Source: Pseudomonas morbosilactucae
GTDB lineage: Bacteria > Pseudomonadota > Gammaproteobacteria > Pseudomonadales > Pseudomonadaceae
Reading direction: 5' to 3'
Assembly: GCF_023241715.1 (NCBI RefSeq)
Contig: NZ_JALQCW010000030.1
Location: 1-64,000 of the forward strand
DNA: 64,000 nt
Part shown: positions 1-10,189 of the stretch, one piece after another
Position numbering within the stretch: position 1 is the stretch's first letter
Layout: each line of letters opens with the position of its first letter
Made by a program: the position numbers and the translations under genes
Notes under the pieces: model-generated
Database searches by the model: none
What the model was told of the DNA's origin: nothing
The model's input: only the letters and a program-made list of their open reading frames with translations

Positions 1-1513
1 GCCAGCAGCAGCGGGTGAGTATTGCCCGGGCGCTGATGAACGGCGGCGAGGTGATCCTGGCCGACGAACCCACGGGCGCCCTCGACACCGCCAGCGGCAA
101 GGAGGTGATGAACATCCTGCTGGAACTGCACGCCGCCGGGCACACGGTGATCATCGTGACCCACGACCCCAAGGTGGCGGCGAATGCCGAGCGCATCATC
201 GAGGTGCGTGACGGCCAGATCATCAGCGACCGGACCAACCCACGGGATGGGGCCGCGGCCAGTATCGAGGAGCCGGTGCGGGTTGAACCGGCCGGGGCGC
301 GGCGCCTGGTGGCCAGCCTCGGGCTGTTCAAGGAAGCCTTCGGCATGGCCTGGGTGGCCCTGGTGTCCCACCGCATGCGCACCTTGCTGACCATGCTCGG
401 GATCATCATCGGCATCACCTCGGTGGTGTCCATCGTGGCCATCGGCGAGGGGGCCAAGCGCTACGTGCTCAAGGACATCCAGGCGATCGGCAGCAACACC
501 ATCGACGTGTTTCCCGGGGCCAGTTTCGGCGACAGCCGGGCGCGGCCATCGAGACCCTGATGCCCGCCGACGCGACGGCCCTCAACCAGCTGTACTACGT
601 CGACAGCGCGACCCCGGTGGTGGGGCGCAACCTTTTGCTGCGCTACCGCAACGTGGACGTCAACGCCACGGTCAACGGGGTCAGCGACAAGTACTTCCAG
701 GTTCGCGGGCTGAAAATGCAGGCGGGGATTGCCTTCAGCGAAAGCGATGCACGGCGCCAGGCCCAGGTGGTGGTGATCGACCACAACACCCGCCAGCGCC
801 TGTTCGGCGCCGGGGTCGACCCGTTGGGCCAGGTGATCCTGGTGGGGTCGCTGCCGTGCACGGTGATCGGGGTCACGGCCGAGAGCAAGAACATCTTCTC
901 GGCCGGCAATACCTTGAGCGTCTGGGTGCCTTACGAGACGGCGGCCGGGCGCCTGCTGGGCCAGCGCCACCTGGACAGCATCAGCGTGCGGATCAAGGAC
1001 GGCCAGCCGAGCAAGGTGGTGGAGGACAACGTGACCCAGGTGATGTTGCAGCGCCATGGCACCAAGGACTTCTTCACCAACAACCTCGACAGCATCATGA
1101 AAACCGTGGATAAGACCAGCCGCTCCCTGGCCTTGCTGTTGTCGCTGATTGCCCTGATTTCGCTGCTGGTGGGGGGGATTGGGGTGATGAACATCATGCT
1201 GGTATCGGTGACCGAACGGACCCGGGAAATCGGTATTCGCATGGCGGTGGGTGCGCGCCAGTCGGACATTCGCCAGCAGTTCCTGGTGGAGGCGGTGATG
1301 GTCTGCCTGATTGGCGGGGCGATCGGCATCGGCCTGTCGTTCGCCATCGGCTACCTGTTTTCACTGTTCGTCAAAGAGTGGCAGATGGTGTTTTCCCTGG
1401 GCTCGATCGTCACCGCCTTTGCCTGCTCGACCCTGATCGGCATCGTTTTCGGTTTTGTCCCGGCGCGCAATGCGGCGCGTCTGGACCCGATCGAGGCCCT
1501 GGCCCGGGACTGA
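1..1513 (+). pseudogene. macB: MacB-type ABC export permease/ATPase, 5' truncated by window edge, frameshifted
   Basis: This is the C-terminal part of a MacB-family tripartite efflux pump subunit, an inner-membrane ATPase-permease that works with a MacA adaptor and a TolC-like channel. The window opens inside the ABC signature ([15 protein letters not shown]), followed by Walker B with [11 protein letters not shown] and the H-loop at IIVTHD. The first membrane helix follows ([23 protein letters not shown]). The reading frame breaks near 535-545: the upstream frame runs to a stop at 560, while the periplasmic domain resumes in another frame ([19 protein letters not shown]). One extra G near 541-546 would restore a continuous protein. 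The C-terminal FtsX-like domain (GGIGVMNIMLVSVTERTREIGIR) is intact and ends at 1513. With the facing LuxR gene it resembles the MacB of lipopeptide clusters; PvdT of pyoverdine export is the main alternative. Confidence 0.85.
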
Positions 1514-1514
1514 T

Positions 1515-1534
1515 CACCGGGCGCCACCCGGGTG
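1515..1534. terminator. Possible bidirectional terminator hairpin between macB and luxR-type gene
   Basis: An inverted repeat (caccggg ... cccgggtg) lies just after the macB stop codon and before the stop of the convergent regulator gene. There is no obvious T-run, so termination is an inference from position and symmetry. Confidence 0.3.
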
Positions 1535-1580
1535 CTGTCGTGCCAGGGTGGCGCGTCAGGTTGGCAGGTATGGCGCCGGT

Positions 1581-2372
1581 CTAGACCAGGCCGAGGAGGG
1601 AGCAGGGGGCCGTGGCATCGTCGCTGCCGTACATCCAGCGCAGCAGCGAGTGGCGGCCGCTGATGCCCAGCTTGATCGCTGCGCGCTTGAGGTAGCTTTC
1701 CACGGTGTTGGCCTTGAGCCGGAGTTGCTCGGCGAGTTCCGGCACAGTGCGCCCGGCCAGCAGGCCGACACAGACTTCCAGTTCACGGTTCGACAGGGTC
1801 AGGTCGCACTGCTCCAGGCGTTCGACAAAACGCTGGTGCAGGCTCTCCAGGCCCTGGGCCTTAGGTGTCTCGGGCGAGGTGGGCTTGGCGGCGGCGCTGG
1901 CCGGCTGCAGGGCGCTGATGTGCTGTTCGACCATGGGCAGCAGCAGTGACGAGAAGTCCAGGAGGAAGGTGTTTTCCTGGGGGTTGAAGCTGGCGCAGGG
2001 CTGGGCGCGGTACAGCGAAATCACGTAACGGTAGCCGTCACGGCGGCTGCTCAGGTGCATCTGCGCCCTGTTGGCATCCACCCGGGCCTGTTCGGGCGCG
2101 TGGGCGGGGCGGGCGGTGGCCGGCTGTTGGGAACCTTGGTCGTACAGCACCTCGCCGGGCCAGGTGAGTTCCCGGGCGTCGATGGCGTCATTGGCGGCGC
2201 TGCGGCTGCGTTCCTGCAAGTGCGCTTCGCACGCCAGCTGCAGTTGCCGGATCTGCAGGGCGTCCACCGCCAGTTGGGTGCGGATCAGTTCGTGGAGCAT
2301 GCGCGGGAAGCTGCGGCTACCGGTGCTGGCAATGACCTTGCCGATCTGCGGAAAAAGCAGGTGTGAATTCAT
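1581..2372 (-). CDS. LuxR-type helix-turn-helix transcriptional regulator
   Basis: This DNA-binding regulator of about 263 residues has its C-terminal LuxR (GerE-type) helix-turn-helix at about residues 190-255. The signature run is SNRELEVCVGLLAGRTVPEL followed by ANTVESYLKRAAIKLG. The N-terminal region has no recognisable autoinducer-binding or receiver domain. The chosen ATG (2372) gives the natural-looking N-terminus MNSHLLFPQIGKVIASTGSR; an in-frame ATG 12 bases upstream and another at 2405 are alternatives, and no strong ribosome site decides between them. It converges on macB. LuxR genes without sensor domains directly after macAB are typical of cyclic lipopeptide clusters (massetolide, viscosin, orfamide types), where they activate the peptide synthetase genes. 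That role is inferred from context. Confidence 0.85.
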   Translation of the reverse strand: MNSHLLFPQIGKVIASTGSRSFPRMLHELIRTQLAVDALQIRQLQLACEAHLQERSRSAANDAIDARELTWPGEVLYDQGSQQPATARPAHAPEQARVDANRAQMHLSSRRDGYRYVISLYRAQPCASFNPQENTFLLDFSSLLLPMVEQHISALQPASAAAKPTSPETPKAQGLESLHQRFVERLEQCDLTLSNRELEVCVGLLAGRTVPELAEQLRLKANTVESYLKRAAIKLGISGRHSLLRWMYGSDDATAPCSLLGLV

Positions 2373-2609
2373 CGTGTCATCCATGAGTGCAGCGAGCGGC
2401 GTCATGCCTTTATAGCGCTGGATTATAAAACAGTGGTCTGGCCCTTCGAACCCAACCGGTTCAACGAGAGGTCGCTCGTATCCTAGTACAGGGTGGTGAT
2501 GGCTGTTTGATGTTAACGGTAATAGTAGGACGAATGGTCGGGGCCAGAGGTTAGTCCCTTGTAGCCATTGGCCGGGCATGGGTTGCCGGGCAACGGCGGC
2601 GGGGCGGCC

Positions 2610-3560
2610 TCAACCGCTGCCCGGCAGGTTCGGCCACAGGTCGGCCACCAGGAACAGCCGTTCGGCTTCCTCCCAATGGCCGCAGGCTTTTTCCGTCAGG
2701 CGGACCATCAACTGCGCCGGTGCGTGAGGGTCCAGTGCGGCCAGCCATTGTTCCAACTGGGTGGGGGGCCAAGTCTGTTCTGCGGGGTAGTGGGCCGGCG
2801 CCAGCCAGGCGTGGCGGGGCAGGGGTTGCCAGCGGCCGGGGCGGCTCTGGGCAAAAAACGCCGGCCAGGCGTGCTGGTGCAGCCAGCCACCGTGCAAGTG
2901 TTGCGGGTGCGCGCCCAAGGGCGGTTGGGCGTGGCCGGGCCAGGGGTAGAGCAGGTAGCCGCCCAGCCACAGGTGGGCATTGAATGCCTCGATGCCCAGG
3001 GCCGCCAGGGCGTCGCGGCTTTCCGGGCGGGCCGAGATCGGCAATTGGTGTTGGTGCAGGTGGTCCAGCTTGCGGTCCAGACGGTCATGGCAGCCGGGGC
3101 CCAGCCACTGGGCACTGTCGGCGCCGTTGCCCTGCTGCGGCCCAAGGTACAGCTTGATCGCCAGTTCCAGGTGATGCACGCCGTCGCGGTCGCGCAGCAG
3201 CATGTCCAGTTCGCCCAGGGTGTGCCCGTCGCGGCGGATCGGCAGGTTGGCGGCGAGCAATTCGACGCCGGGGGCGTGGCGCACGGCGAATTGCCACAGG
3301 CGTTCGTAATAGAGGCCCAGGCGTCGGGTGGTGGCCAGGGCCAGCCAGTGTTGCAGGGCGCGGCTGTCGTGATCCAGTTGGCGCAACCAGTGGCCCAGCA
3401 GTTGCGGGGCCTGCACCCAATCGCTGCCGGCCAGGGGGTGGCGCTGGGGCCAGGGTGTCTGTTCGAGCATGGGCGGCGCGAGGATGACCCAGGCCAGGTC
3501 GCGCACTTCGGGGTGGCGCAACTGGCGGGGGAGGTCGAGCAATTCGGGGAACAGGATCAT
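2610..3560 (-). CDS. DUF1853 family protein
   Basis: This 316-residue cytoplasmic protein matches the DUF1853 family of proteobacteria, whose function is not established. The middle carries [12 protein letters not shown] followed shortly by [11 protein letters not shown]. This spacing of an acidic pair and an E-x-K motif resembles the PD-(D/E)XK nuclease fold, so a nucleic-acid-related role is possible but unproven. The protein is unusually rich in Trp, His and Leu. The gene is transcribed divergently from the NAD kinase gene, with about 100 bases between the two starts. Confidence 0.8.
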   Translation of the reverse strand: MILFPELLDLPRQLRHPEVRDLAWVILAPPMLEQTPWPQRHPLAGSDWVQAPQLLGHWLRQLDHDSRALQHWLALATTRRLGLYYERLWQFAVRHAPGVELLAANLPIRRDGHTLGELDMLLRDRDGVHHLELAIKLYLGPQQGNGADSAQWLGPGCHDRLDRKLDHLHQHQLPISARPESRDALAALGIEAFNAHLWLGGYLLYPWPGHAQPPLGAHPQHLHGGWLHQHAWPAFFAQSRPGRWQPLPRHAWLAPAHYPAEQTWPPTQLEQWLAALDPHAPAQLMVRLTEKACGHWEEAERLFLVADLWPNLPGSG

Positions 3561-3664
3561 GCTGCGAGCATAGCTCCTTGGCCCGTGGCTGAAAGGATTT
3601 TGTCTAACGCCGGGTTTCGCCCATAATCCCCCCTTTGTTTGTGCCAGAACCCCGCAGGAGCCCC

Positions 3665-4555
3665 ATGGAGCAATTTCGTAATATCGGCATTATCGGTCGC
3701 CTGGGCAGTTCCCAGGTGCTGGACACAGTGCGCCGACTGAAAAAGTTTCTCCTCGCCCGCCACCTGCACGTGATCCTCGAGGACACCATCGCCGAAGTCT
3801 TGCCGGGCCACGGCCTGCAGACCTCGTCGCGCAAACTGCTCGGTGAAGTCTGCGACATGGTGATTGTGGTCGGCGGCGACGGCAGCCTGTTGGGCGCCGC
3901 CCGGGCCCTGGCCCGGCACAATATCCCGGTGCTGGGCATCAACCGTGGCAGCCTGGGCTTTCTTACCGACATCCGCCCCGACGAGCTGGAAGTCAAGGTC
4001 GCCGAAGTGCTCGACGGCCATTACCTGGTGGAAAACCGCTTCCTGCTGCAGGCCGAAGTTCGCCGCCACGCCGAGGCCATCGGCCAGGGCGATGCGCTGA
4101 ACGATGTGGTGCTGCACCCGGGCAAGTCGACGCGGATGATCGAGTTCGAAATCTACATCGACGGTCAGTTCGTCTGCAGCCAGAAGGCCGACGGCCTGAT
4201 CGTCGCCACGCCCACCGGTTCCACGGCTTACGCGCTGTCCGCCGGCGGGCCGATCATGCATCCCAAGCTCGATGCCATTGTGATTGTGCCGATGTACCCC
4301 CATACCTTGTCCGGAAGGCCGATTGTGGTCGATGGCAACAGTGAGCTGAAAATCGTCGTGTCCAAAGATATGCAGATCTATCCGCAAGTCTCCTGTGACG
4401 GGCAGAACCACTTTACCTGCGCCCCCGGCGACACCATCACGGTGAGCAAGAAGGCGCAGAAGCTGCGCCTGATCCACCCCCTGGACCACAACTACTACGA
4501 GGTCTGTCGGACCAAGCTGGGCTGGGGCAGCCGGCTGGGCGGTGGAGGCGACTGA
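3665..4555 (+). CDS. nadK: NAD kinase
   Basis: NAD kinase phosphorylates NAD(H) to NADP(H) with ATP or polyphosphate. The 296-residue product has the family length and all key motifs: GGDGS at about residues 70-74, the [10 protein letters not shown] run at about 93, and the conserved C-terminal block [16 protein letters not shown]. The start is set by the ribosome site GCAGGAG seven bases before ATG (3665), and the protein begins [12 protein letters not shown]. It heads a co-directional operon; its stop codon overlaps the start of the metallophosphatase gene (TGATG), suggesting translational coupling. Confidence 0.97.
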   Translation: MEQFRNIGIIGRLGSSQVLDTVRRLKKFLLARHLHVILEDTIAEVLPGHGLQTSSRKLLGEVCDMVIVVGGDGSLLGAARALARHNIPVLGINRGSLGFLTDIRPDELEVKVAEVLDGHYLVENRFLLQAEVRRHAEAIGQGDALNDVVLHPGKSTRMIEFEIYIDGQFVCSQKADGLIVATPTGSTAYALSAGGPIMHPKLDAIVIVPMYPHTLSGRPIVVDGNSELKIVVSKDMQIYPQVSCDGQNHFTCAPGDTITVSKKAQKLRLIHPLDHNYYEVCRTKLGWGSRLGGGGD

Positions 4556-5526
4556 TGCTCGATCCCGCGCGTAGCTACGACCTGATCGGTGACGTGCACG
4601 GTTGCGCCCAGACCCTTGAGCACTTGCTGGACCGGCTCGGTTACCACAAACAGGGCGGCGTCTGGCGGCACCCGTCGCGCATGGCGGTGTTCCTCGGTGA
4701 CATCATCGACCGCGGCCCGCGCATTCGCGAGGCCCTGCACATCGTCCACGACATGGTCGAGGCCGGTCAGGCCCTGTGCATCATGGGCAACCACGAGTTC
4801 AACGCCTTGGGCTGGAGCACTCCGGCGCCGCCCGGCAGTGGCCGCCAGTTCGTGCGTGAGCACACCCCGCGCCACGCTCGCCTGCTCAAGGAAACCCTGG
4901 CCCAGTTCGAACAGCACCCGGGGGACTGGCACGACTTTCTGGCCTGGTTCTACGACCTGCCGCTGTTCGTCGACGCCGGGCGCTTCCGGGTGGTGCATGC
5001 CTGCTGGGATGCCGGGCTGATCGCGCCATTGCGCGCCCAGTACCCCAATGGCTGCATCGACGAGGCGTTCCTCAAGGCCTCGGCCTTGCCCGACAGCTTC
5101 GCCAGCACCGCCTTCGACCGCCTGTTGCGCGGCACCGACATGCGCTTGCCCCATGGTCAGACCATGACCAGCGGCGACGGCCTGATCCGTTCGTTCTTCC
5201 GCACCAAGTTCTGGGAAGACGACCCGCAAACCTACGGCGATATCGTCTTCCAGCCCGACGCGCTGCCGGAGCCGGTGGCCCGCACGCCGCTGTCGGTGGC
5301 CGAGAAAAACAACCTGCTGCGCTATGGCAGCGACGAGCCGTTGCTGTTTGTCGGCCATTACTGGCGCAGCGGCAAGCCGGCGCCGATCCGCCCCAACCTG
5401 GCCTGCCTGGACTACAGCGCCGTGCTTTACGGCAAGTTGGTGGCCTATCGCCTGGACCAGGAAACCCGCCTGGATCCGCATAAATTCGTTTGGGTCGATG
5501 TCGAGCGGCCGGAGGCTGTGCAATGA
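4555..5526 (+). CDS. Calcineurin-like metallophosphoesterase (PP2A/ApaH-like)
   Basis: This 323-residue cytoplasmic phosphatase shows the dimetal motifs of the PPP/ApaH group: GDVHG at residues 12-16, GDIIDRGP at about 48, GNHE at 78-81, and a late GHYW histidine motif. The substrate cannot be read from sequence; relatives hydrolyse phosphoproteins or dinucleoside polyphosphates. The start codon overlaps the NAD kinase stop and its own stop overlaps the rhomboid start (ATGA). The three genes are therefore probably translated as a coupled unit. Confidence 0.85.
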   Translation: MLDPARSYDLIGDVHGCAQTLEHLLDRLGYHKQGGVWRHPSRMAVFLGDIIDRGPRIREALHIVHDMVEAGQALCIMGNHEFNALGWSTPAPPGSGRQFVREHTPRHARLLKETLAQFEQHPGDWHDFLAWFYDLPLFVDAGRFRVVHACWDAGLIAPLRAQYPNGCIDEAFLKASALPDSFASTAFDRLLRGTDMRLPHGQTMTSGDGLIRSFFRTKFWEDDPQTYGDIVFQPDALPEPVARTPLSVAEKNNLLRYGSDEPLLFVGHYWRSGKPAPIRPNLACLDYSAVLYGKLVAYRLDQETRLDPHKFVWVDVERPEAVQ

Positions 5527-6392
5527 GCGCGGTAGCGGTATTACGCCTGCCCCTGGCGGTGGACCTGAGCGGTTTCGTCAAGCTGCTGCAACGCATGCAG
5601 GTGCCCCATCGGGTCAGCGAAGAAGCCGGCGAACAGGTGCTCTGGGTGCCTGGCGACATCAGCGAGCAGGTGCGTTCGCTGTATGCGCAGTTCCCGGCAG
5701 GTGACCCCGAGCAGCAACTGGACATCCCGGCGCAACCGCCCGAGGCCCGTGCGGGGTTTGTCGAGCAGTTGCGCCGCAGCCCGATGACCGCGTTGGTGCT
5801 GGTGCTGAGCCTGATCGTCTGCGCCGTGACCTGGCTGGGCGAAAACCTTGAAACCCTGCGCTGGCTGACCTTCCTCGACTTCCATGTGGTGGGCGAGTAC
5901 ATCCGCTTCGTCCCCCTGGAAGACAGCCTGGCGGCGGGGCAGTGGTGGCGTCTGGTGACGCCGATGCTGATCCACTTCGGTTTCCTGCACATCGCCATGA
6001 ACGGCATGTGGTACTGGGAACTGGGGCGGCGCATCGAGTTGCGCCAGGGCAGCATCAACCTGCTGGGCCTGACCCTGCTGTTCAGCCTGGTGTCCAACTA
6101 CGCCCAGTACCTGTTCAGCGGCCCGACCCTGTTCGGCGGCTTGTCCGGGGTCTTGTACGGCCTGCTCGGGCATTGCTGGATCTATCAATTGTTGTCGCCC
6201 AACCCGGTCTATCGGCTGCCCCGTGGCGTGCTGGTGATGATGCTGGTGTGGCTGCTGATCTGTATGTCGGGGCTGATCTCGATGATCGGCTTCGGTGAAA
6301 TCGCCAACGCCGCCCACGTCGGCGGGTTGCTCGTCGGATGCTTCACAGGTTTGTTGGGCGGCCTCTATAGCCGCCGTAAACTGGCCCTCTAA
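5523..6392 (+). CDS. glpG: GlpG-like rhomboid intramembrane serine protease
   Basis: This 289-residue inner-membrane protease has a cytoplasmic GlpG-type N-terminal domain (about residues 1-85) followed by about six membrane helices. The catalytic serine is Ser208 in GGLSGVLYG and the catalytic histidine is His265 in NAAHVGG. The oxyanion-side histidine and asparagine lie in HFGFLHIAMN (His151, Asn160). This matches the E. coli GlpG layout. Rhomboids cleave substrates within the membrane; the substrate here is unknown. The ATG at 5523 overlaps the preceding stop. Confidence 0.9.
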   Translation: MSAVAVLRLPLAVDLSGFVKLLQRMQVPHRVSEEAGEQVLWVPGDISEQVRSLYAQFPAGDPEQQLDIPAQPPEARAGFVEQLRRSPMTALVLVLSLIVCAVTWLGENLETLRWLTFLDFHVVGEYIRFVPLEDSLAAGQWWRLVTPMLIHFGFLHIAMNGMWYWELGRRIELRQGSINLLGLTLLFSLVSNYAQYLFSGPTLFGGLSGVLYGLLGHCWIYQLLSPNPVYRLPRGVLVMMLVWLLICMSGLISMIGFGEIANAAHVGGLLVGCFTGLLGGLYSRRKLAL

Positions 6393-6408
6393 TACGCTGG
6401 AGAGTTGT

Positions 6409-6669
6409 ATGTCGTCTTTTGTCGAAATGATCGAAAACATCACCCCCGAGATCTACCAGAGCCTGAAACTGGCGGTAGAGATCGGCAAATGGTCCGATGG
6501 CCGCAAACTCACCGCCGAGCAGCGTGAGCTGTCCCTGCAGGCGATGATCGCCTGGGAGCTGCAGAACCTGCCCGAGGAAGAACGGACCGGTTACATGGGC
6601 CCGCAAGAGTGCGCCTCGAAGTCGGCCCCGGTGCCGAACATTCTGTTCAAGTCGGATGCCATCCATTGA
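6409..6669 (+). CDS. yeaC: YeaC family protein (DUF1315)
   Basis: This short protein of 86 residues begins MSSFVEMIENITPEIYQSLK and contains the DUF1315 core (AVEIGKWSDGRKLT, then MIAWELQNLPEEERTGY). It is soluble and acidic, and its molecular function is unknown. It lies 16 bases after the rhomboid gene. Its TGA stop overlaps the inferred TTG start of the next gene, so it sits inside the operon running from NAD kinase to pepN. Confidence 0.85.
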   Translation: MSSFVEMIENITPEIYQSLKLAVEIGKWSDGRKLTAEQRELSLQAMIAWELQNLPEEERTGYMGPQECASKSAPVPNILFKSDAIH

Positions 6670-7496
6670 TCGAGATTGGCCGTGGCTCCATCAGCAAAAT
6701 GTCGGCCCGCCTTGACGGGTCGGATGTTCAGTACGCTTTTCGCCTGGGCGACACCGAGGTGCCGGTCAATCCCTTGATCGGCACCCAGATACGCCTGGAA
6801 TACCTGGGGGCGATCCACTGCTCCCATTGCGGGCGCAAGACCAAGACCAGCTTCAGCCAGGGCTACTGCTACCCGTGCATGACCAAGCTGGCCCAGTGCG
6901 ATATCTGCATCATGAGCCCGGAACGCTGCCACTACGACGCCGGCACCTGCCGCGAGCCGTCGTGGGGCGAGCAGTTCTGCATGACCGACCACGTGGTCTA
7001 CCTGGCCAACTCCTCGGGGATCAAGGTCGGCATCACCCGCGCCACCCAACTGCCTACCCGCTGGCTGGACCAGGGCGCCAGCCAGGCGCTGCCGATCATG
7101 CGCGTGGCGACCCGCCAGCAATCGGGCTTCGTCGAAGACCTGTTCCGTTCCCAGGTGGCCGACAAGACCAACTGGCGCGCCTTGCTCAAGGGCGACGCGG
7201 TGGCGGTGGATCTGGCTCAGGTGCGCGAGCAGTTGTTCGAGTCCTGCGCCGAGGGCCTGCTGGCCCTGCAGGAGCGTTTCGGCCTGCAAGCGATCCAGCC
7301 GGTGCGTGACATCGAGCCCCTGGAGATTCGTTACCCGGTGCGCCAGTACCCGGCCAAGATCGTCAGCTTCAACCTGGACAAGAACCCGATTGCCGAAGGC
7401 ACGCTGCTGGGGATCAAGGGCCAGTACCTGATCTTCGACAGTGGCGTGATCAACATTCGTAAATACACGGCCTACCAGCTCGCCGTGCATCAGTAG
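6666..7496 (+). CDS. DUF2797 zinc-binding protein with GIY-YIG-like segment
   Basis: This protein of about 276 residues belongs to DUF2797. Its first third holds several Cys pairs (HCSHC at about 52-55, CYPC at 68-71, CDIC at 78-81, and two more cysteines), pointing to structural zinc. They are followed by VYLANSSGIKVGITR and RWLDQGA, which resemble a GIY-YIG nuclease core. The start is probably TTG at 6666, overlapping the YeaC stop (TTGA), because the family usually begins (M)IEIGRGSIS. An upstream CGC-rich extension from about 6609 overlaps yeaC and looks non-native. Function is unknown. It precedes pepN by 12 bases. Confidence 0.82.
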   Translation: MIEIGRGSISKMSARLDGSDVQYAFRLGDTEVPVNPLIGTQIRLEYLGAIHCSHCGRKTKTSFSQGYCYPCMTKLAQCDICIMSPERCHYDAGTCREPSWGEQFCMTDHVVYLANSSGIKVGITRATQLPTRWLDQGASQALPIMRVATRQQSGFVEDLFRSQVADKTNWRALLKGDAVAVDLAQVREQLFESCAEGLLALQERFGLQAIQPVRDIEPLEIRYPVRQYPAKIVSFNLDKNPIAEGTLLGIKGQYLIFDSGVINIRKYTAYQLAVHQ

Positions 7497-7508
7497 AAGG
7501 ACTCCAGC

Positions 7509-10166
7509 ATGGGCACCGCACAACCGCAGATGATCTACCTGAAGGACTATCAGGCGCCTGAGTACCTGATCGACGAAACCCACCTGACCTTCGAGTTGTT
7601 CGAGGACCATAGCCTGGTCCACGCGCAACTGGTGATGCGTCGCAACCCGGCGCGCGGTGCCGGCCTGCCGCCGCTGGTGCTGGACGGCCAGCAGTTGGAA
7701 CTGTTGTCGGTGAGCCTGGGGGATCGCGAGCTGAGTGCCGCCGATTACCAGCTCGACGACAGCCACCTGACCCTGCAGCCGACGGCGCAGAGCTTCACCG
7801 TCGACACCAGCGTGCGCATCCACCCGGAAAGCAACACCGCCCTGGAAGGCCTGTACAAATCCAGCGGGATGTTCTGCACCCAGTGCGAGGCCGAAGGCTT
7901 CCGCAAGATCACCTACTACCTCGACCGCCCGGACGTGATGAGTAAGTTCACCACCACCGTGGTGGCCGAGCAGCACCGCTACCCGGTGCTGCTGTCCAAC
8001 GGCAACCCGATTGCCAGCGGCCCCGGCGAAGACGGTCGGCACTGGGCGACCTGGGAAGACCCGTTCATGAAACCGGCTTACCTGTTCGCCCTGGTGGCCG
8101 GCGACCTGTGGTGCGTCGAGGATAGCTTCACCACCATGAACCAGCGCGACGTGGCGCTGCGCATCTACGTCGAGCCGGAAAACATCGACAAATGCCAGCA
8201 CGCCATGAACAGCCTGAAGAAATCCATGCGCTGGGACGAAGAAACCTACGGCCGTGAGTACGACCTGGACATCTTCATGATTGTTGCGGTCAACGACTTC
8301 AACATGGGCGCCATGGAGAACAAGGGCCTCAATATCTTCAACTCCAGCGCCGTGCTGGCCCGGGCCGAAACCGCCACCGACGCCGCGCACCAGCGGGTCG
8401 AGGCCATCGTGGCCCACGAATACTTCCACAACTGGTCGGGCAACCGCGTGACCTGCCGCGACTGGTTCCAGCTATCGCTCAAGGAAGGCTTCACGGTGTT
8501 CCGCGACGCCGGCTTCTCCTCGGACATGAACTCGGCCACGGTCAAGCGCATCCAGGACGTGGCCTACCTGCGCACCCACCAGTTCGCCGAAGACGCCGGC
8601 CCCATGGCCCATGCCGTGCGCCCGGAAAGCTTTATCGAGATTTCCAACTTCTACACCCTGACCGTGTACGAAAAGGGTTCGGAAGTGGTGGGCATGATCC
8701 GCACCCTGGTGGGCGCCGAAGGCTTCCGCAAGGGCAGCGACCTGTACTTTGAACGCCACGACGGCCAGGCCGTGACCTGCGACGATTTCGTCAAGGCCAT
8801 GGAAGACGCCAACGGCGTCGACCTGACCCAGTTCAAGCGCTGGTACAGCCAGGCCGGCACTCCACGCCTGGCGGTCAGCGAGGCCTATGACGCCGCGGCC
8901 AAGACCTACAGCCTGACCTTCCGCCAGAGCTGCCCGGACACCCCGGACAAGGTCGAGAAACGGCCGTTTGTGATTCCGGTGGAACTGGGCCTGCTGGATT
9001 CGCAAGGGCAGGGTATTGCCCTGCGCCTGTCGGGTGAAAGCGCTGCCCAGGGCACATCCCGGGTGATCTCGGTGACCGAAGCCGAGCAGACCTTCACCTT
9101 TGTCGACATCGCCGAACAGCCGCTGCCTTCGCTGCTGCGCGGTTTCTCGGCGCCGGTGAAGCTGAGCTTCCCCTACAACCGCGACCAACTGATGTTCCTC
9201 ATGCAGCACGACAGCGACGGCTTCAACCGTTGGGAAGCCGGCCAGCAATTGTCGGTGCAGGTGTTGCAGGAACTGATCGGCCAATACCAGAAGGGCGAGG
9301 CCCTGGTGATGGATGCGCGCCTGGTCACGGCGCTACGCAGCGTGCTGGCCGACGACAGCCTGGACCAGGCCATGGTCGCGGAAATGCTCTCCCTGCCGGG
9401 TGAAGCCTACCTCACGGAAATCAGTGAAGTGGCGGACGTCGATGCCATTCACGGTGCCCGTGAGTTCGCCCGCCGGCAATTGGCCGAGCAACTGTTCGAG
9501 CCGCTATGGGCCCGTTACCAGGCCAACCGCGAGGTGTCGAAAATCACTGCTTATGTGGCCGAGTCCGAGCACTTCGCCCGGCGTGCGCTGCAGAACATTG
9601 CGCTGTCGTACCTGATGCTCAGCGAGCAACCGGCGGTGCTGGCGGCAACCATCGAGCAGTTCGACAGCGCCGACAACATGACCGAGCGCCTGACGGCCCT
9701 GGCGGTGCTGGTCAACTCGCCGTTCGAAGCCGAGAAGGCCCAGGCCTTGGCGGTGTTTGCCGAGAACTTCAAGGACAACGCCCTGGTCATGGATCAGTGG
9801 TTCAGCGTCCAGGCCGGCAGCGGCTTGCCGGGCGCCCTGGAGCGGGTCAAGGCGCTGATGCAGCACCCAGCGTTCAACCTCAAGAACCCGAACAAGGTGC
9901 GGGCGCTGATCGGTGCCTTTGCCGGGCAGAACCTGATCAACTTCCACGCCGCCGACGGCTCGGGCTACCGCTTCCTCGCGGACCTGGTGATCCAGCTCAA
10001 CGCCTTCAACCCGCAGATTGCCTCGCGGCAACTGGCGCCGCTGACCCGCTGGCGCAAATACGACAGCGCCCGCCAGGCGCTGATGAAAGGTGAGCTGGAA
10101 CGCATCCGTGCTTCCGGCGAGCTGTCCAGCGACGTCTACGAAGTCGTCAGCAAAAGCCTCGCCTAA
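7509..10166 (+). CDS. pepN: Aminopeptidase N
   Basis: PepN is a cytoplasmic zinc aminopeptidase (M1 family) that removes N-terminal residues in the final steps of peptide turnover. The 885-residue product has the GAMEN exopeptidase motif at about residue 262, the zinc site HEYFHNW at about 303, and the downstream Glu in LKEGFTVF. The length equals the bacterial family norm. A ribosome site (AGAAGGACT) precedes ATG 7509. It is the last gene of the operon that starts at NAD kinase and is followed by REP palindromes. Confidence 0.97.
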   Translation: MGTAQPQMIYLKDYQAPEYLIDETHLTFELFEDHSLVHAQLVMRRNPARGAGLPPLVLDGQQLELLSVSLGDRELSAADYQLDDSHLTLQPTAQSFTVDTSVRIHPESNTALEGLYKSSGMFCTQCEAEGFRKITYYLDRPDVMSKFTTTVVAEQHRYPVLLSNGNPIASGPGEDGRHWATWEDPFMKPAYLFALVAGDLWCVEDSFTTMNQRDVALRIYVEPENIDKCQHAMNSLKKSMRWDEETYGREYDLDIFMIVAVNDFNMGAMENKGLNIFNSSAVLARAETATDAAHQRVEAIVAHEYFHNWSGNRVTCRDWFQLSLKEGFTVFRDAGFSSDMNSATVKRIQDVAYLRTHQFAEDAGPMAHAVRPESFIEISNFYTLTVYEKGSEVVGMIRTLVGAEGFRKGSDLYFERHDGQAVTCDDFVKAMEDANGVDLTQFKRWYSQAGTPRLAVSEAYDAAAKTYSLTFRQSCPDTPDKVEKRPFVIPVELGLLDSQGQGIALRLSGESAAQGTSRVISVTEAEQTFTFVDIAEQPLPSLLRGFSAPVKLSFPYNRDQLMFLMQHDSDGFNRWEAGQQLSVQVLQELIGQYQKGEALVMDARLVTALRSVLADDSLDQAMVAEMLSLPGEAYLTEISEVADVDAIHGAREFARRQLAEQLFEPLWARYQANREVSKITAYVAESEHFARRALQNIALSYLMLSEQPAVLAATIEQFDSADNMTERLTALAVLVNSPFEAEKAQALAVFAENFKDNALVMDQWFSVQAGSGLPGALERVKALMQHPAFNLKNPNKVRALIGAFAGQNLINFHAADGSGYRFLADLVIQLNAFNPQIASRQLAPLTRWRKYDSARQALMKGELERIRASGELSSDVYEVVSKSLA

Positions 10167-10189
10167 ACCCATCGTTCGCCCGCCAGCTC

